Positions 17,382-25,826 of a stretch of 64,000 nt of DNA are shown one piece after another. Made by a program: the position numbers and the translations under genes. The DNA is taken from NCBI RefSeq assembly GCF_005280735.1, contig NZ_CP040077.1:2356001-2420000 (forward strand), given 5' to 3'. This DNA is from Trinickia violacea (GTDB lineage: Bacteria; Pseudomonadota; Gammaproteobacteria; Burkholderiales; Burkholderiaceae). Positions within the stretch are counted from its first letter, which is position 1; every line of letters begins with the position of its first letter. The notes under the pieces are model-generated. The model saw nothing but the letters and a program-made list of their open reading frames with translations. It ran no database searches and was not told the DNA's origin.

Positions 17382-18632
17382 TTGGAACACTATTCATTCT
17401 GGTCGCTCGCGAAGCATGCGCTGTCAAAACACCGCAACTGGACGCCGGCGTGGCGTTCCCGCGAACCCAAATCGCGGTATGACGTCGTTGTCGTCGGTGG
17501 TGGAGGTCAGGGTCTCGCCACGGCGTATTACCTGGCGAAGAACCACGGCATTACCGATGTCGCGGTGCTCGAAAAGGGCTGGCTGGGAGGCGGCAATACC
17601 GGACGTAATACAACAGCCATCCGCTCGAACTACTTCTATCCCCAAAGCACGAACTTTTTCGAGCGCTCGCTGCAGTTGTACGAGGGCCTGAGCAAGGAGC
17701 TGAACTACAACATCATGCTGAGTCAGCACGGTGCGCTGACGCTCGCGCACAGTCCGCATCAGATGGACGGGCTCGAGCGGTGGTCCAACTCCATACGGTT
17801 GCAGGGCATCGATGCCGAGATGCTCGATCTCGACCAGATCCGGGAATTCATGCCAGTGTTGGACACGAGTCCGAACGCTCGCTACCCGATTCTTGGCGGG
17901 TTCATTCAGCGTCGCGCGGGCGTGGCGCGTCATGACGCGGTTGCATGGGGCTATGCGCGCGGCGCGGATAACCTCGGGGTCGACATCATTCAGAACTGCG
18001 AGGTAACGGGCCTGCGCATGAACGGAAACCGGATCCGTGGCATAGAAACGAAGACTGGCTACATTGAGGCCGACAAGGTCGTCATCGCGGTCGCCGGCCA
18101 TTCGTCGGTGCTCGCCAAGATGGCTGGCATGACCTTGCCGATCAACAGCGTGGCGTTGCAAGCGATGGTCAGCGAGCCCATCAAGCCGGTCCTAGATGGC
18201 CTTGTCGTGTCGCCCCTCGTGCACTGCTATGTGAGCCAGTCGGACCGTGGCGAAATCCTGATCGGCGGCCGCGCAGATGCCTACCCTTCGTACGGCCAGC
18301 GCGGCACGCTTCCCGCTCTCGAAGACACATTGAGCGCCGCACTCAATCTGTTCCCGACGTTTAGCCGTCTCAAGCTGATGCGGCAATGGGCCGGCATCGT
18401 CGACATCTCGCCCGATTCGAGTCCGATTCTCGGCAAGACGCCCGTTACGGCGCTGTACATCAGCACGGGTTGGGGGACGGGCGGCTTCAAGGCCATTCCC
18501 GTCGGTGGAGAAACGCTTGCCTATACCGTCGCCAATGATCGCCCCCATCCTCTCATCGAGCCGTTCGGGATGGATCGCTTTGCGACGGGGCGTTTCGTCA
18601 ATGAAGCCGCAGCCGCCGGCGTGGACCATTAA
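17382..18632 (+). CDS. soxB: Sarcosine oxidase, beta subunit
   Basis: The 416-aa subunit starts at a TTG codon (17382) with AGAGGT upstream. The dinucleotide-binding motif VVVVGGGGQGLATAYYLA is near residue 35, and RAGVARHDAVAWGYAR contains the His expected to bind FMN covalently. It carries the catalytic site of heterotetrameric sarcosine oxidase, oxidising sarcosine to glycine with transfer of the methyl carbon to THF and release of H2O2. Genes follow the standard order B-D-A-G. Confidence 0.93.
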   Translation: MEHYSFWSLAKHALSKHRNWTPAWRSREPKSRYDVVVVGGGGQGLATAYYLAKNHGITDVAVLEKGWLGGGNTGRNTTAIRSNYFYPQSTNFFERSLQLYEGLSKELNYNIMLSQHGALTLAHSPHQMDGLERWSNSIRLQGIDAEMLDLDQIREFMPVLDTSPNARYPILGGFIQRRAGVARHDAVAWGYARGADNLGVDIIQNCEVTGLRMNGNRIRGIETKTGYIEADKVVIAVAGHSSVLAKMAGMTLPINSVALQAMVSEPIKPVLDGLVVSPLVHCYVSQSDRGEILIGGRADAYPSYGQRGTLPALEDTLSAALNLFPTFSRLKLMRQWAGIVDISPDSSPILGKTPVTALYISTGWGTGGFKAIPVGGETLAYTVANDRPHPLIEPFGMDRFATGRFVNEAAAAGVDH

Positions 18633-18644
18633 GCGAGAAGAATC

Positions 18645-18974
18645 ATGTTGCGAATTCCGTGCCCATACTGCGGCAGCACGCGAGACGAAGACGAGTTCAC
18701 TTTCGGCGGACCGTTGAACCGCGTGCGTCCTGCCGAGCCGCGGGAACTCTCGGACCCGCAATGGGCCGACTACCTTTTTTCGCGCGAGAACGTGCGTGGG
18801 AACACCCTTGAGCGTTGGCGCCATACGTTCGGCTGCCGGCAGTGGTTTGGCGTCGAGCGCGACACGGTAAGCCACGCATTGCGCGATGTGTTTACCTTCG
18901 ACGCCGTTTCGCGAAACGGCGAGCGTGGCGAGAGTGGTAAGCGAACCACAGGAGGTGTCCATGAAGCCGCTTGA
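18645..18974 (+). CDS. soxD: Sarcosine oxidase, delta subunit
   Basis: A 109-aa zinc-binding subunit. Two ligands lie in IPCPYCGS (Cys6, Cys9) and two in WRHTFGCRQWF (His and Cys), as in known SoxD. It stabilises the heterotetramer. It begins 12 bp after soxB and its 3' end overlaps the soxA start by 14 nt, so the SoxA ribosome site AGGAGG lies within soxD. Confidence 0.92.
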   Translation: MLRIPCPYCGSTRDEDEFTFGGPLNRVRPAEPRELSDPQWADYLFSRENVRGNTLERWRHTFGCRQWFGVERDTVSHALRDVFTFDAVSRNGERGESGKRTTGGVHEAA

Positions 18975-21960
18975 GCGTGTGCCGGTGTTCGGACGGCCGG
19001 CAAACCCGCCGCGCCGGAAGGTGGCGTTCAGCTTCGACGGAAAGCCGCACGAGGGGCTCGAAGGGGATACGCTTGCCGCGGCGCTGCTTGCCAACGGCAT
19101 CGATATCGTTGGTCGCAGTTTCAAGCTGCACAGGCCCCGCGGCATCATGGGCAGCGGCGTCGAAGAGCCCAACGCTCTCGTGCAGCTCGAGTCGGGGTCA
19201 TTCGACGAGCCCAATGTCCGCGCGACCATGATGCCGTTGTATCCGGGCCTGCAGGCGGCCAGCCAGAACGCTTGGCCGAATGCGTGCAATGATGCGCTCG
19301 GCGTCATGGACCGTTTCGCGAGCCTGCTGCCCGCATCGTTCTACTACAAGTCGATGATGTGGCCGAACTGGCGCTTCTACGAGCGCTTTGTGCGTCCTAT
19401 TGCCGGGCTGGGCAAGGCGCCGAAGCTGCCGGATGCGCAGAAGTACCAAAAGCGCAATGTCCACGGCGATCTGCTTGTCGTCGGCGGTGGTCCCGCTGGG
19501 CTTGGGGCTGCGCTGGCCGCCGGCCGCGCGGGTCTGCGCGTCATTCTCACCGACGACCAGGAGAAGTTTGGCGGCGGCTTGCTCGCGGAACGGTTCTCCG
19601 TGGATGACGTGCCGGGCGTGCAGTGGGTCGAGGAGGCGGTTGCTCTGCTCGAGCAGATGCCTAACGTGCAGCTCCTGCCGCGCACGAACGTTAGCGGCTA
19701 CTACGAGAACAACTTTCTCGTGGCGGCGCAGCGCGTCGGCAATCATCTTGGCCCGAACGGACAACAAGGACGGCTGCGCGAACGCCTGTGGCGTATTCGC
19801 GCTCGCTCGGTGGTGCTGGCGACAGGCGCGATCGAGCGTCCGCTAGTTTTCGCCAACAACGATCGCCCCGGCATCATGCTCGCGTCGGCAGTCAGGCGGT
19901 ATGTCAACCAGTTTGGCGTGGTGCCTGGCTCGCGTGTCGTGATCGCCACGAACAACGACGACGCCTACCGCACCGCGATCGACTTGCACTCCGTCGGAGT
20001 GAAGGCGATCTGTGTCGTCGATACGCGAGCGAAAGTCGGAGACGAACTGCGCGGTGATCTTAAGGCTCGCGGTATCTCGCACTACGTCGGGTATGGCATT
20101 CGCGATGTCGTGGGCAAACGCAGAGTCAAGGCGGTCGAGCTGTCGCGGCATCTTGGCGACGGCAATCTTGCTGATGCGACCATGACCGTAGGGTGCGATC
20201 TCGTCGCCATGTCGAGCGGCTGGACCCCGACCATCCACCTCTTCAGCCAGGCCGGAGGTTCGCTGGAATACAAGGACGCGCTGGCCTGCCTGGTGCCGCT
20301 CTCGTGTTCACAATCCGTTCGTGTCATCGGTGCAGCGAATGGCGACTTCTCGCTGCCTGAGTGCATCGAGGCAGGCATCAAGGCCGGAGAAGCCGCGAGC
20401 GAGCAGCTTGGTGCTGCGCTCGCCGTCCGCGCGCAAGTTCCGAAAACGCATGCCGCCGAGCACGAGTCGCTGAGAATCGAGCCGTTCTGGTTCACGAAGA
20501 GCGCACCCACTGACAAGCAGTGGCTCGATTTCCAATACGACGTCAAAGTGTCCGATGTCGAGCTCGCAATGCGCGAGAATTTCCGCTCGGTCGAGCACGT
20601 CAAGCGCTATACGACGGGCGGCATGAGCGTCGACCAGGGCAAGTCGAGCAACTTCAATATCCTTGCCGTCATGGCGGAGTTGAGCGCGCGGCCGATCATC
20701 GAGGTCGGTACGACGCGCTTCCGTCCTCCTTATCAGCCAGTCACGCTGGGTGCGTTTGCGGGAAGCACGGTCGGCGAGTTGTATGCCCCGTGGCAGACGC
20801 TGCATGCGGCGTCTTCGCATGCTGCTGCTCAAGCGCGCTTCGGGGACTACGGATGGCGCAGGCCCGAGTACTACCCGCAAGGCGACGAGGACGTCATGGC
20901 TGCAACGCGGCGTGAAGTGCTTGCCGTCCGTAGCGGCGTGGGGATGTTCGACGGTTCGCCGCTCGGCAAGATCGAAGTGAAGGGGCCGGACGCAGCGACG
21001 TTCCTGAACCGTGTCTATGTCAACAACCTGGCCAGCCTGAAGGCGGGCTCGGCGCGGTACGCGATGCTGACCAACGAAAACGGCGTACTCATCGACGACG
21101 GCGTCGTGGTACGGCTCGCGGAGGACCATTACCTCGTCCATGCGACGAGCGCTGCGGTCGGCCGTGTGTTCCTCCTGCTCGAGGAATACCTGCAGTGCGA
21201 ATGGCCCGATCTCCTCGTGCATATCAACAACGTCACCTCGCAATGGGCGAACGTGACACTGTCGGGACCCAAGGCACGCCTTGTCCTTCAGCAGTTCGAA
21301 TCCGATATCGACTTCTCCGCCGAGCGCTTTCCGCACATGCACTTTCGCAGCGGCACGTTTGCGGGCGTGCCGGTTCGCATACTCCGCGCGAGTTTTACCG
21401 GCGAAGTGACGTATGAGATTTCGGTTGGAAGCCGCTACGGCAGGTCGCTGTGGGATCGCATCGCGAAGGTTGGAGAGCCGTTCGGCATCGCCCCATACGG
21501 CATCGAGGCGCTCGAGGTGATGCGCACCGAAAAAGGCTACTTGCACGTGGGCGCCGATACCGACGGCAACTCGAATCCACTCGATATCGGCTGGTCGAAG
21601 ATCATCGAAAAGAAGACCAACGACTTCATTGGCCGAAGATCACTCCAGCGGCCCGCAGACAAGGCGAGCGGACGACTTGAATTCGTAGGTCTCGAGTCGG
21701 TCGACCCGAAGGTTCCGCTTCCCGTGGGCGGACACTTCGTCGATGCCGCCAGTCCCAAGGCACCGGCTCCCTCCGCTGGCTATGTGACGTCCGCCTGCCT
21801 GAGCCCGATGCTGAACAAAGCGATCGGGCTCGGCATTTTGCGCAATGGGGCATCCCGCCTCGGCGAGGTCGTGAACATCTATGCGCAGGGCAGGATGATT
21901 GCCGCGCGAGTCGTTCCAACCGCACATTTCGATCCGAAAGGAGAGCGCCTCAATGGATAG
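18961..21960 (+). CDS. soxA: Sarcosine oxidase, alpha subunit
   Basis: This 999-aa subunit starts at ATG 18961, directly behind GGAGGTGTCC. The N-terminal ferredoxin-like part (VAFSFDGKPHEG) is followed by the NAD-binding Rossmann motif LLVVGGGPAGLGAALAAGRA near residue 165. The C-terminal third (from about residue 600) is a GcvT/aminomethyltransferase-like domain that binds folate (ARYAMLTNENGVLIDDGVVV). Length and domain order match bacterial SoxA. An upstream in-frame start at 18886 is rejected as it lies inside soxD. Confidence 0.94.
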   Translation: MKPLERVPVFGRPANPPRRKVAFSFDGKPHEGLEGDTLAAALLANGIDIVGRSFKLHRPRGIMGSGVEEPNALVQLESGSFDEPNVRATMMPLYPGLQAASQNAWPNACNDALGVMDRFASLLPASFYYKSMMWPNWRFYERFVRPIAGLGKAPKLPDAQKYQKRNVHGDLLVVGGGPAGLGAALAAGRAGLRVILTDDQEKFGGGLLAERFSVDDVPGVQWVEEAVALLEQMPNVQLLPRTNVSGYYENNFLVAAQRVGNHLGPNGQQGRLRERLWRIRARSVVLATGAIERPLVFANNDRPGIMLASAVRRYVNQFGVVPGSRVVIATNNDDAYRTAIDLHSVGVKAICVVDTRAKVGDELRGDLKARGISHYVGYGIRDVVGKRRVKAVELSRHLGDGNLADATMTVGCDLVAMSSGWTPTIHLFSQAGGSLEYKDALACLVPLSCSQSVRVIGAANGDFSLPECIEAGIKAGEAASEQLGAALAVRAQVPKTHAAEHESLRIEPFWFTKSAPTDKQWLDFQYDVKVSDVELAMRENFRSVEHVKRYTTGGMSVDQGKSSNFNILAVMAELSARPIIEVGTTRFRPPYQPVTLGAFAGSTVGELYAPWQTLHAASSHAAAQARFGDYGWRRPEYYPQGDEDVMAATRREVLAVRSGVGMFDGSPLGKIEVKGPDAATFLNRVYVNNLASLKAGSARYAMLTNENGVLIDDGVVVRLAEDHYLVHATSAAVGRVFLLLEEYLQCEWPDLLVHINNVTSQWANVTLSGPKARLVLQQFESDIDFSAERFPHMHFRSGTFAGVPVRILRASFTGEVTYEISVGSRYGRSLWDRIAKVGEPFGIAPYGIEALEVMRTEKGYLHVGADTDGNSNPLDIGWSKIIEKKTNDFIGRRSLQRPADKASGRLEFVGLESVDPKVPLPVGGHFVDAASPKAPAPSAGYVTSACLSPMLNKAIGLGILRNGASRLGEVVNIYAQGRMIAARVVPTAHFDPKGERLNG

Positions 21961-22546
21961 GCTCGTCGCGCGTTCGACAGTGTCGCCGCAGTTCGTCAGC
22001 GAAAGCGCTTTTCCCATCCGCGCGGGATCCTTGCAGATTTCGGCGTTGCCGCTCGCCGGCATCGTCCGCGTGCAAGGGCGCTCCGCTGATGAAGCATTCC
22101 GCTCGAGCGTCGCCGCAGCACTCGGTCTTCGACTGCCTGAAGGGGAAGCGATATCGATGGGCGCCGAGGCAAGGCTTGCCTGGGCCGGTCCCAACGAATA
22201 CCTCTGCTACTGCGCTCTCGCGGACGAAGACAAGTGTGTTTCGGCGCTGACAGCGGCGTTGGCGGGGCAGTTTGCGACCGTGACGCTGGTATCCGATAGC
22301 AGGGTTGGTTTCCTCGTCACGGGAAGCAATGCGACCGCGTTTCTCTCGAAAGGATGCTCCATCGACATGCATCCCGTCGCCTTTCCGGCCGGCCGCGCAG
22401 TGACGACGCGATTCGCGGGCCTGCCCGCCGTGTTGATGCGAGGGGAGGCGGACGACTACGCAATTTACTTCGACGTCGCTTACGTCGAGTTCGTCCTCAA
22501 GTGGTTGTTGGATGCGGCAGAGGAGTTTATGGCGCCAGCTCAGTGA
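21953..22546 (+). CDS. soxG: Sarcosine oxidase, gamma subunit
   Basis: A 197-aa protein. ATG 21953 overlaps the soxA stop codon by 8 nt, indicating translational coupling. The segment GEAISMGAEARLAWAGPNEYLC and the GcvT-like fold elements (RVGFLVTGSNATAFLSKGC) match SoxG, the least conserved subunit. It is last in the purU-soxBDAG operon and is followed by a strong terminator. Confidence 0.88.
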   Translation: MDRLVARSTVSPQFVSESAFPIRAGSLQISALPLAGIVRVQGRSADEAFRSSVAAALGLRLPEGEAISMGAEARLAWAGPNEYLCYCALADEDKCVSALTAALAGQFATVTLVSDSRVGFLVTGSNATAFLSKGCSIDMHPVAFPAGRAVTTRFAGLPAVLMRGEADDYAIYFDVAYVEFVLKWLLDAAEEFMAPAQ

Positions 22547-22570
22547 GCTTCGGTTGCGCTGCGCTGACGA

Positions 22571-22609
22571 AAAGGAGGCTCGCTGTTCTAGGCGAGCCTC
22601 CTTTTATTT
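22571..22609. terminator. Rho-independent terminator after soxG
   Basis: AAGGAGGCTCGC (22572-22583) pairs perfectly with GCGAGCCTCCTT (22592-22603), loop of 8 nt, followed on the plus strand by TTTTATTT. The minus-strand reading ends in TTTTC, so it may also serve the converging binding-protein gene. Confidence 0.88.
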
Positions 22610-22674
22610 GAAGAAGGCGATTGAGCGCGTGCCATCGGAGGAAACATCGTGACGGCACGCCTGCGTATCCAGGG

Positions 22675-23805
22675 CTACTTGAGCGATACGGTCGTCATCG
22701 GAGAAAACTTGCCGCTCTTTGCCTCGTAGAGAGTCACGTTGGCCGCGCGAAGGTCGCCCTTTTCATCGAAAGCGATCTTGCCGGTCACGCCTTCGAACGT
22801 GACCTTCTTCATGGCGGGAAGATAGTCCGCTGGTGCCGTCGAATTCGCGAGCTTCATGGCGTTGATGAGCGCCCATGTGGCGTCGTAGGCATAAGGCGCA
22901 TAGAGCACCACCGAGCCGTATTTCTTGAACTTCTGCTCGAACGATTTGCCTTTGGGCATGCTGTCGATAGGTTCGCCCGACTCGGCCGACACGGTGCCTT
23001 CAGCGGCTGCGGGGCCGGCCAATTCGATGAACTTGTCCGTCTCGATTGCCGAGCCCACGAGGGGCATCGTCATCCCGAGAGCAACCATCTGTTTGCGCAG
23101 CGGGCCGGCTTGGGCGTCGACGCCGCCGTAAAAGATGGCCTGAGCATCTTTCGCCTTGACGGCCGTGAGGATGCCGCGAAAATCGATCGTCTTGTCGGTG
23201 ACGAACTCGCGGTCGACGACGTCGACGCCTGCCGCTTTCAATTCGTTCGCCACGACGTCGGCCAGCCCCTGGCCGAAGGACGTGCGGTCATCGATAATCG
23301 CGACCCGCTTGTAGCCCTTCGTCTTTGCCATGTATTGCGCGACCACGCGCCCGACATAGCTGTCGTCGCCGATCACCCGGAATGCCGTGGCGAAACCCTG
23401 GCGCGTCAGGATGGGGTTGGTCGCCGACGGCGACACCTGAGGGATGTCGGCGCCGGCATAGACCTTCGACGCTGGAATGGTGGCCCCCGAATTCAGGTGT
23501 CCGACGATTCCGGCGACCTTCTGGTCAACCAGCTTTTGGGCGACGTCGACAGCGGTCTTCGGGTCGCCTGCGTCGTCCTGGGAATCAATGTCGAAATGGA
23601 CCGGAACGCCTTTGATCTTGATACCGGCCGCGTTTGCGTCCTCGATCGCCAGCCTGACGCCGTTCTCCGCATCTTTGCCCACGTGCGCGACCTCACCGGT
23701 GAGAGGGCCGGCATATCCGATGGTGACCGTCTGGTCGGCGTACGCGCCGGAAGTTGCGCTGGCCACGCAGGCCAGCGTCAAAGCACTTCGAATTGCCACT
23801 CGCAT
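22675..23805 (-). CDS. LivK-type ABC substrate-binding protein
   Basis: This 376-aa periplasmic protein has signal peptide MRVAIRSALTLACVASATSG followed by AYA and mature DQTVTIGYAGPLTGEVAHVG. The type I periplasmic-binding fold of the LivJ/LivK family is evident (LAIEDANAAG, GIVGHLNSGATIPASKVYA, AFRVIGDDSYVGRVVAQYM). ATG 23805 with GAGGTGA is preferred; GTG 23814 is possible. No permease or ATPase genes are near, so it must use a distant transporter or act as a sensor. It is divergent from a TetR gene and shares a TGTAC-N6-GTACA site with it. Ligand may be an amino acid or N-methyl amino acid. Confidence 0.9.
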   Translation of the reverse strand: MRVAIRSALTLACVASATSGAYADQTVTIGYAGPLTGEVAHVGKDAENGVRLAIEDANAAGIKIKGVPVHFDIDSQDDAGDPKTAVDVAQKLVDQKVAGIVGHLNSGATIPASKVYAGADIPQVSPSATNPILTRQGFATAFRVIGDDSYVGRVVAQYMAKTKGYKRVAIIDDRTSFGQGLADVVANELKAAGVDVVDREFVTDKTIDFRGILTAVKAKDAQAIFYGGVDAQAGPLRKQMVALGMTMPLVGSAIETDKFIELAGPAAAEGTVSAESGEPIDSMPKGKSFEQKFKKYGSVVLYAPYAYDATWALINAMKLANSTAPADYLPAMKKVTFEGVTGKIAFDEKGDLRAANVTLYEAKSGKFSPMTTVSLK

Positions 23806-23873
23806 GTGATTCACCTCACTCCTGAGTCGGTGTTGTAAGTCGGGCCCGAAAGATTTGCCAGATTCGGAATTAT

Positions 23874-23889
23874 TGTACAGTTATGTACA
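23874..23889. promoter_or_regulatory. TGTAC-N6-GTACA operator, SBP/tetR divergent region
   Basis: The inverted repeat TGTAC-AGTTAT-GTACA lies between the SBP gene and the divergent TetR gene. On the minus strand it overlaps a good -10 (TACAAT) for the SBP gene. The same repeat, with spacer GGTTGT, recurs at 24721-24736 inside the folD promoter. Likely the site of the TetR protein encoded at 24085. Confidence 0.65.
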
Positions 23890-24084
23890 TAAAAGATAGA
23901 TCCGCAAAAAACATTGGGCAACGTTTTTTTGCCGTGGTGGCGTAGTGGTTTACGCACCCTCGGAGGGCTCGGCACGTCGTCGGGAAGGCGATGCAGTCAT
24001 GCCGCATTCCTGAGGCGACAGTGGAGCCGGCAATGCTATGCTTGCGAGCAAATCTGTCGACATCTAATGCGAAAGTCTGTGGAA

Positions 24085-24702
24085 ATGGCGAGTGAAAAAC
24101 CGACGAAAAGGATGACCAAGGCCGCGCGGCCAGTCGTGGACCGCGAAGTCTGGCTCGATGCTGCGCGCGCGATTCTCATCGAGCAGGGCATCGACGCAGT
24201 CAAAGTCGAGCCGCTCGCGGCGATGCTCGAAATCAGCCGCTCCAGCTTCTACTGGCACTTCAAGAATCGGAAGGAATTGCTCGATGCGCTGGTCGAATAT
24301 TGGTCCGAGGTGAACGACCGGGTTCTGAGGTCGATGGTCCAGCCGCACGAGACGGATCCCAAAGAGCGCGGGCAATTGGCTAAGTCGCGCTTGCGTCAGC
24401 TGATCAATCTGTTCATCGACGAACGCCAGTTCTCTTCGGAATTCGACATGGCCGTGCGCGAATGGGCGCGAAAGGATCCGGCCATCGCCAAGGAAGTCGC
24501 CCGCATCGACCGGCAGCGCATCGCGCATCTTCAGAAGATCTTTCAGGACATGGGGCACACCAAGCCGGATAGCCTCATCCGCGCAAAAATCCTGTACTTC
24601 CATCAGTTGGGGTACTACCTGACGGGCATCAAGGAAAGCGAGGAGGTGCGCAAGCGCGTCGCTCCTCGCTATCTCGAGGTGCTGAGCGGCATCAAGCTCT
24701 AA
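24085..24702 (+). CDS. TetR/AcrR family regulator
   Basis: A 205-aa protein from ATG 24085 (MASEKPTKRMTKAARPVVDR), HTH in LDAARAILIEQGIDAVKVEP and LAAMLEISRSSFYWHFKN. The open frame continues 57 codons upstream, but that part reads like non-coding DNA; ATG 24067 is an alternative. It is sandwiched between two copies of TGTAC-N6-GTACA: one at the SBP/tetR divergent promoters, one at folD. It is therefore likely an autoregulating repressor of the SBP gene and folD. Confidence 0.83.
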   Translation: MASEKPTKRMTKAARPVVDREVWLDAARAILIEQGIDAVKVEPLAAMLEISRSSFYWHFKNRKELLDALVEYWSEVNDRVLRSMVQPHETDPKERGQLAKSRLRQLINLFIDERQFSSEFDMAVREWARKDPAIAKEVARIDRQRIAHLQKIFQDMGHTKPDSLIRAKILYFHQLGYYLTGIKESEEVRKRVAPRYLEVLSGIKL

Positions 24703-24711
24703 TTTTCGCGC

Positions 24712-24740
24712 TTGACTCAATGTACGGTTGTGTACATTAT
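24712..24740 (+). promoter_or_regulatory. folD promoter with embedded TetR-type operator
   Basis: -35 TTGACT (24712-24717), 17-nt spacer, -10 CATTAT (24735-24740). The inverted repeat TGTAC-GGTTGT-GTACA occupies 24721-24736, filling the spacer and entering the -10, the classic arrangement for repression. Predicted start near 24747, about 48 nt before the folD ATG. Confidence 0.65.
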
Positions 24741-24794
24741 CGCCGGGACCAGAGGCAACCTTCGAGCCTCTACGGACATCGTGCGGAGCGGAAG

Positions 24795-25652
24795 ATGAGT
24801 CAAGCGAAGATGATCGACGGTGTGGCGGTAGCCAAGCAGTTGCGCGAGGAGGTATCGAGGCGTGCGGCGGCCTTGGCTGCAAAAGGGACGACGCCGGGTC
24901 TCGCCGTGGTGCTCGTTGGCGATGACGCAGCCAGCGCGGTCTATGTGCGCAACAAGGTCAAGGCGTGCGAGCAGCATGGCCTGTTTTCCACGCTTGACCG
25001 CATGCCGGCAACGGTAACCGAAGCCGAGCTTCTCGAACGGATTCTTCAGCTGAACGCCGACCCCAAGATTCACGGCATCCTCGTGCAGCTGCCTCTGCCG
25101 GCACACATCGATAGTCATAAGGTGATCGAGGCCATCGCTGCCGAGAAGGACGTTGATGGCTTCCATGTGGCAAATGCCGGTGCGCTGATGACCGGCCGAC
25201 CGCAATTCAGGCCCTGCACGCCGTACGGGGTGTTGAAAATGCTCGAGGCCTACGACATTCCGATTTCAGGCAAGCATGCCGTAGTCATCGGCCGCTCCAA
25301 TATTGTCGGCAAGCCAATGGCGCTCCTGCTGCTCGAGGCCGGCGCAACGGTGACGGTCTGCCACAGCAAGACAGCGGACCTGAGCCGCCACACCAGGTCG
25401 GCGGACATCGTCGTGGCGGCGGTCGGCAAGAGAAATATCTTGACGGGCGAGATGGTGAAGCCGGGTGCGACCGTCGTCGACGTCGGCATGAACAAGAACG
25501 ACGCAGGCAAGCTATGCGGCGACGTCGAATTTGCTTCGGTAAGCGAAGTTGCCGGCCATGTCACGCCCGTGCCGGGCGGCGTCGGCCCTATGACGATCAC
25601 CATGTTGCTGGTCAACACGCTGGAGTCCGCTGAGCGAAGCGCTCGCGGATAA
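24795..25652 (+). CDS. folD: Methylene-THF dehydrogenase / methenyl-THF cyclohydrolase
   Basis: A 285-aa bifunctional enzyme oxidising 5,10-methylene-THF to methenyl-THF and hydrolysing it to 10-formyl-THF. VYVRNKVKACEQHG contains the catalytic Lys, PCTPYGVLKMLEAY and VVIGRSNIVGKPMALLLLEA are the family signatures, and VTPVPGGVGPMT closes the site. ATG 24795 has GGAGCGGAAG upstream. It links sarcosine oxidase (methylene-THF producer) to PurU (formyl-THF hydrolase). It is probably a second, pathway-specific folD copy in addition to a housekeeping one elsewhere (inference). Confidence 0.95.
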   Translation: MSQAKMIDGVAVAKQLREEVSRRAAALAAKGTTPGLAVVLVGDDAASAVYVRNKVKACEQHGLFSTLDRMPATVTEAELLERILQLNADPKIHGILVQLPLPAHIDSHKVIEAIAAEKDVDGFHVANAGALMTGRPQFRPCTPYGVLKMLEAYDIPISGKHAVVIGRSNIVGKPMALLLLEAGATVTVCHSKTADLSRHTRSADIVVAAVGKRNILTGEMVKPGATVVDVGMNKNDAGKLCGDVEFASVSEVAGHVTPVPGGVGPMTITMLLVNTLESAERSARG

Positions 25653-25669
25653 CCCGCTTTCTTCGAGCT

Positions 25670-25689
25670 TGCATTCGTTTTTGAATGCA
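25670..25689. promoter_or_regulatory. TGCAT-N10-ATGCA site upstream of porin
   Basis: A perfect inverted repeat TGCAT / ATGCA with a 10-nt spacer (extended arms TGCATTC / GAATGCA), 138 bp before the porin start. Near-identical repeats occur before gbcA (27112-27132) and the dimethylglycine dehydrogenase gene (30642-30661). It could also fold as a folD 3' hairpin, but the loop is T-rich and no U-run follows. Confidence 0.5.
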
Positions 25690-25826
25690 TTGTATGAAAT
25701 ACTTTGGATTGCAGATAGATTTTCGTCTTTTTAGTCTCCAGACAGCAATACTTCACGGGCTCTCGGCTTGACGCAAGCCAGGGGCCGATAAATCCAATGA
25801 AGCGAACTGCGTGTCTGGAGATACCG

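Noticed and set aside
22621..23838. 405-codon plus-strand frame opposite the LivK-type gene
   Set aside because: Shadow frame; the minus-strand gene has a signal peptide and family motifs, and the terminator at 22571-22609 would precede this frame.
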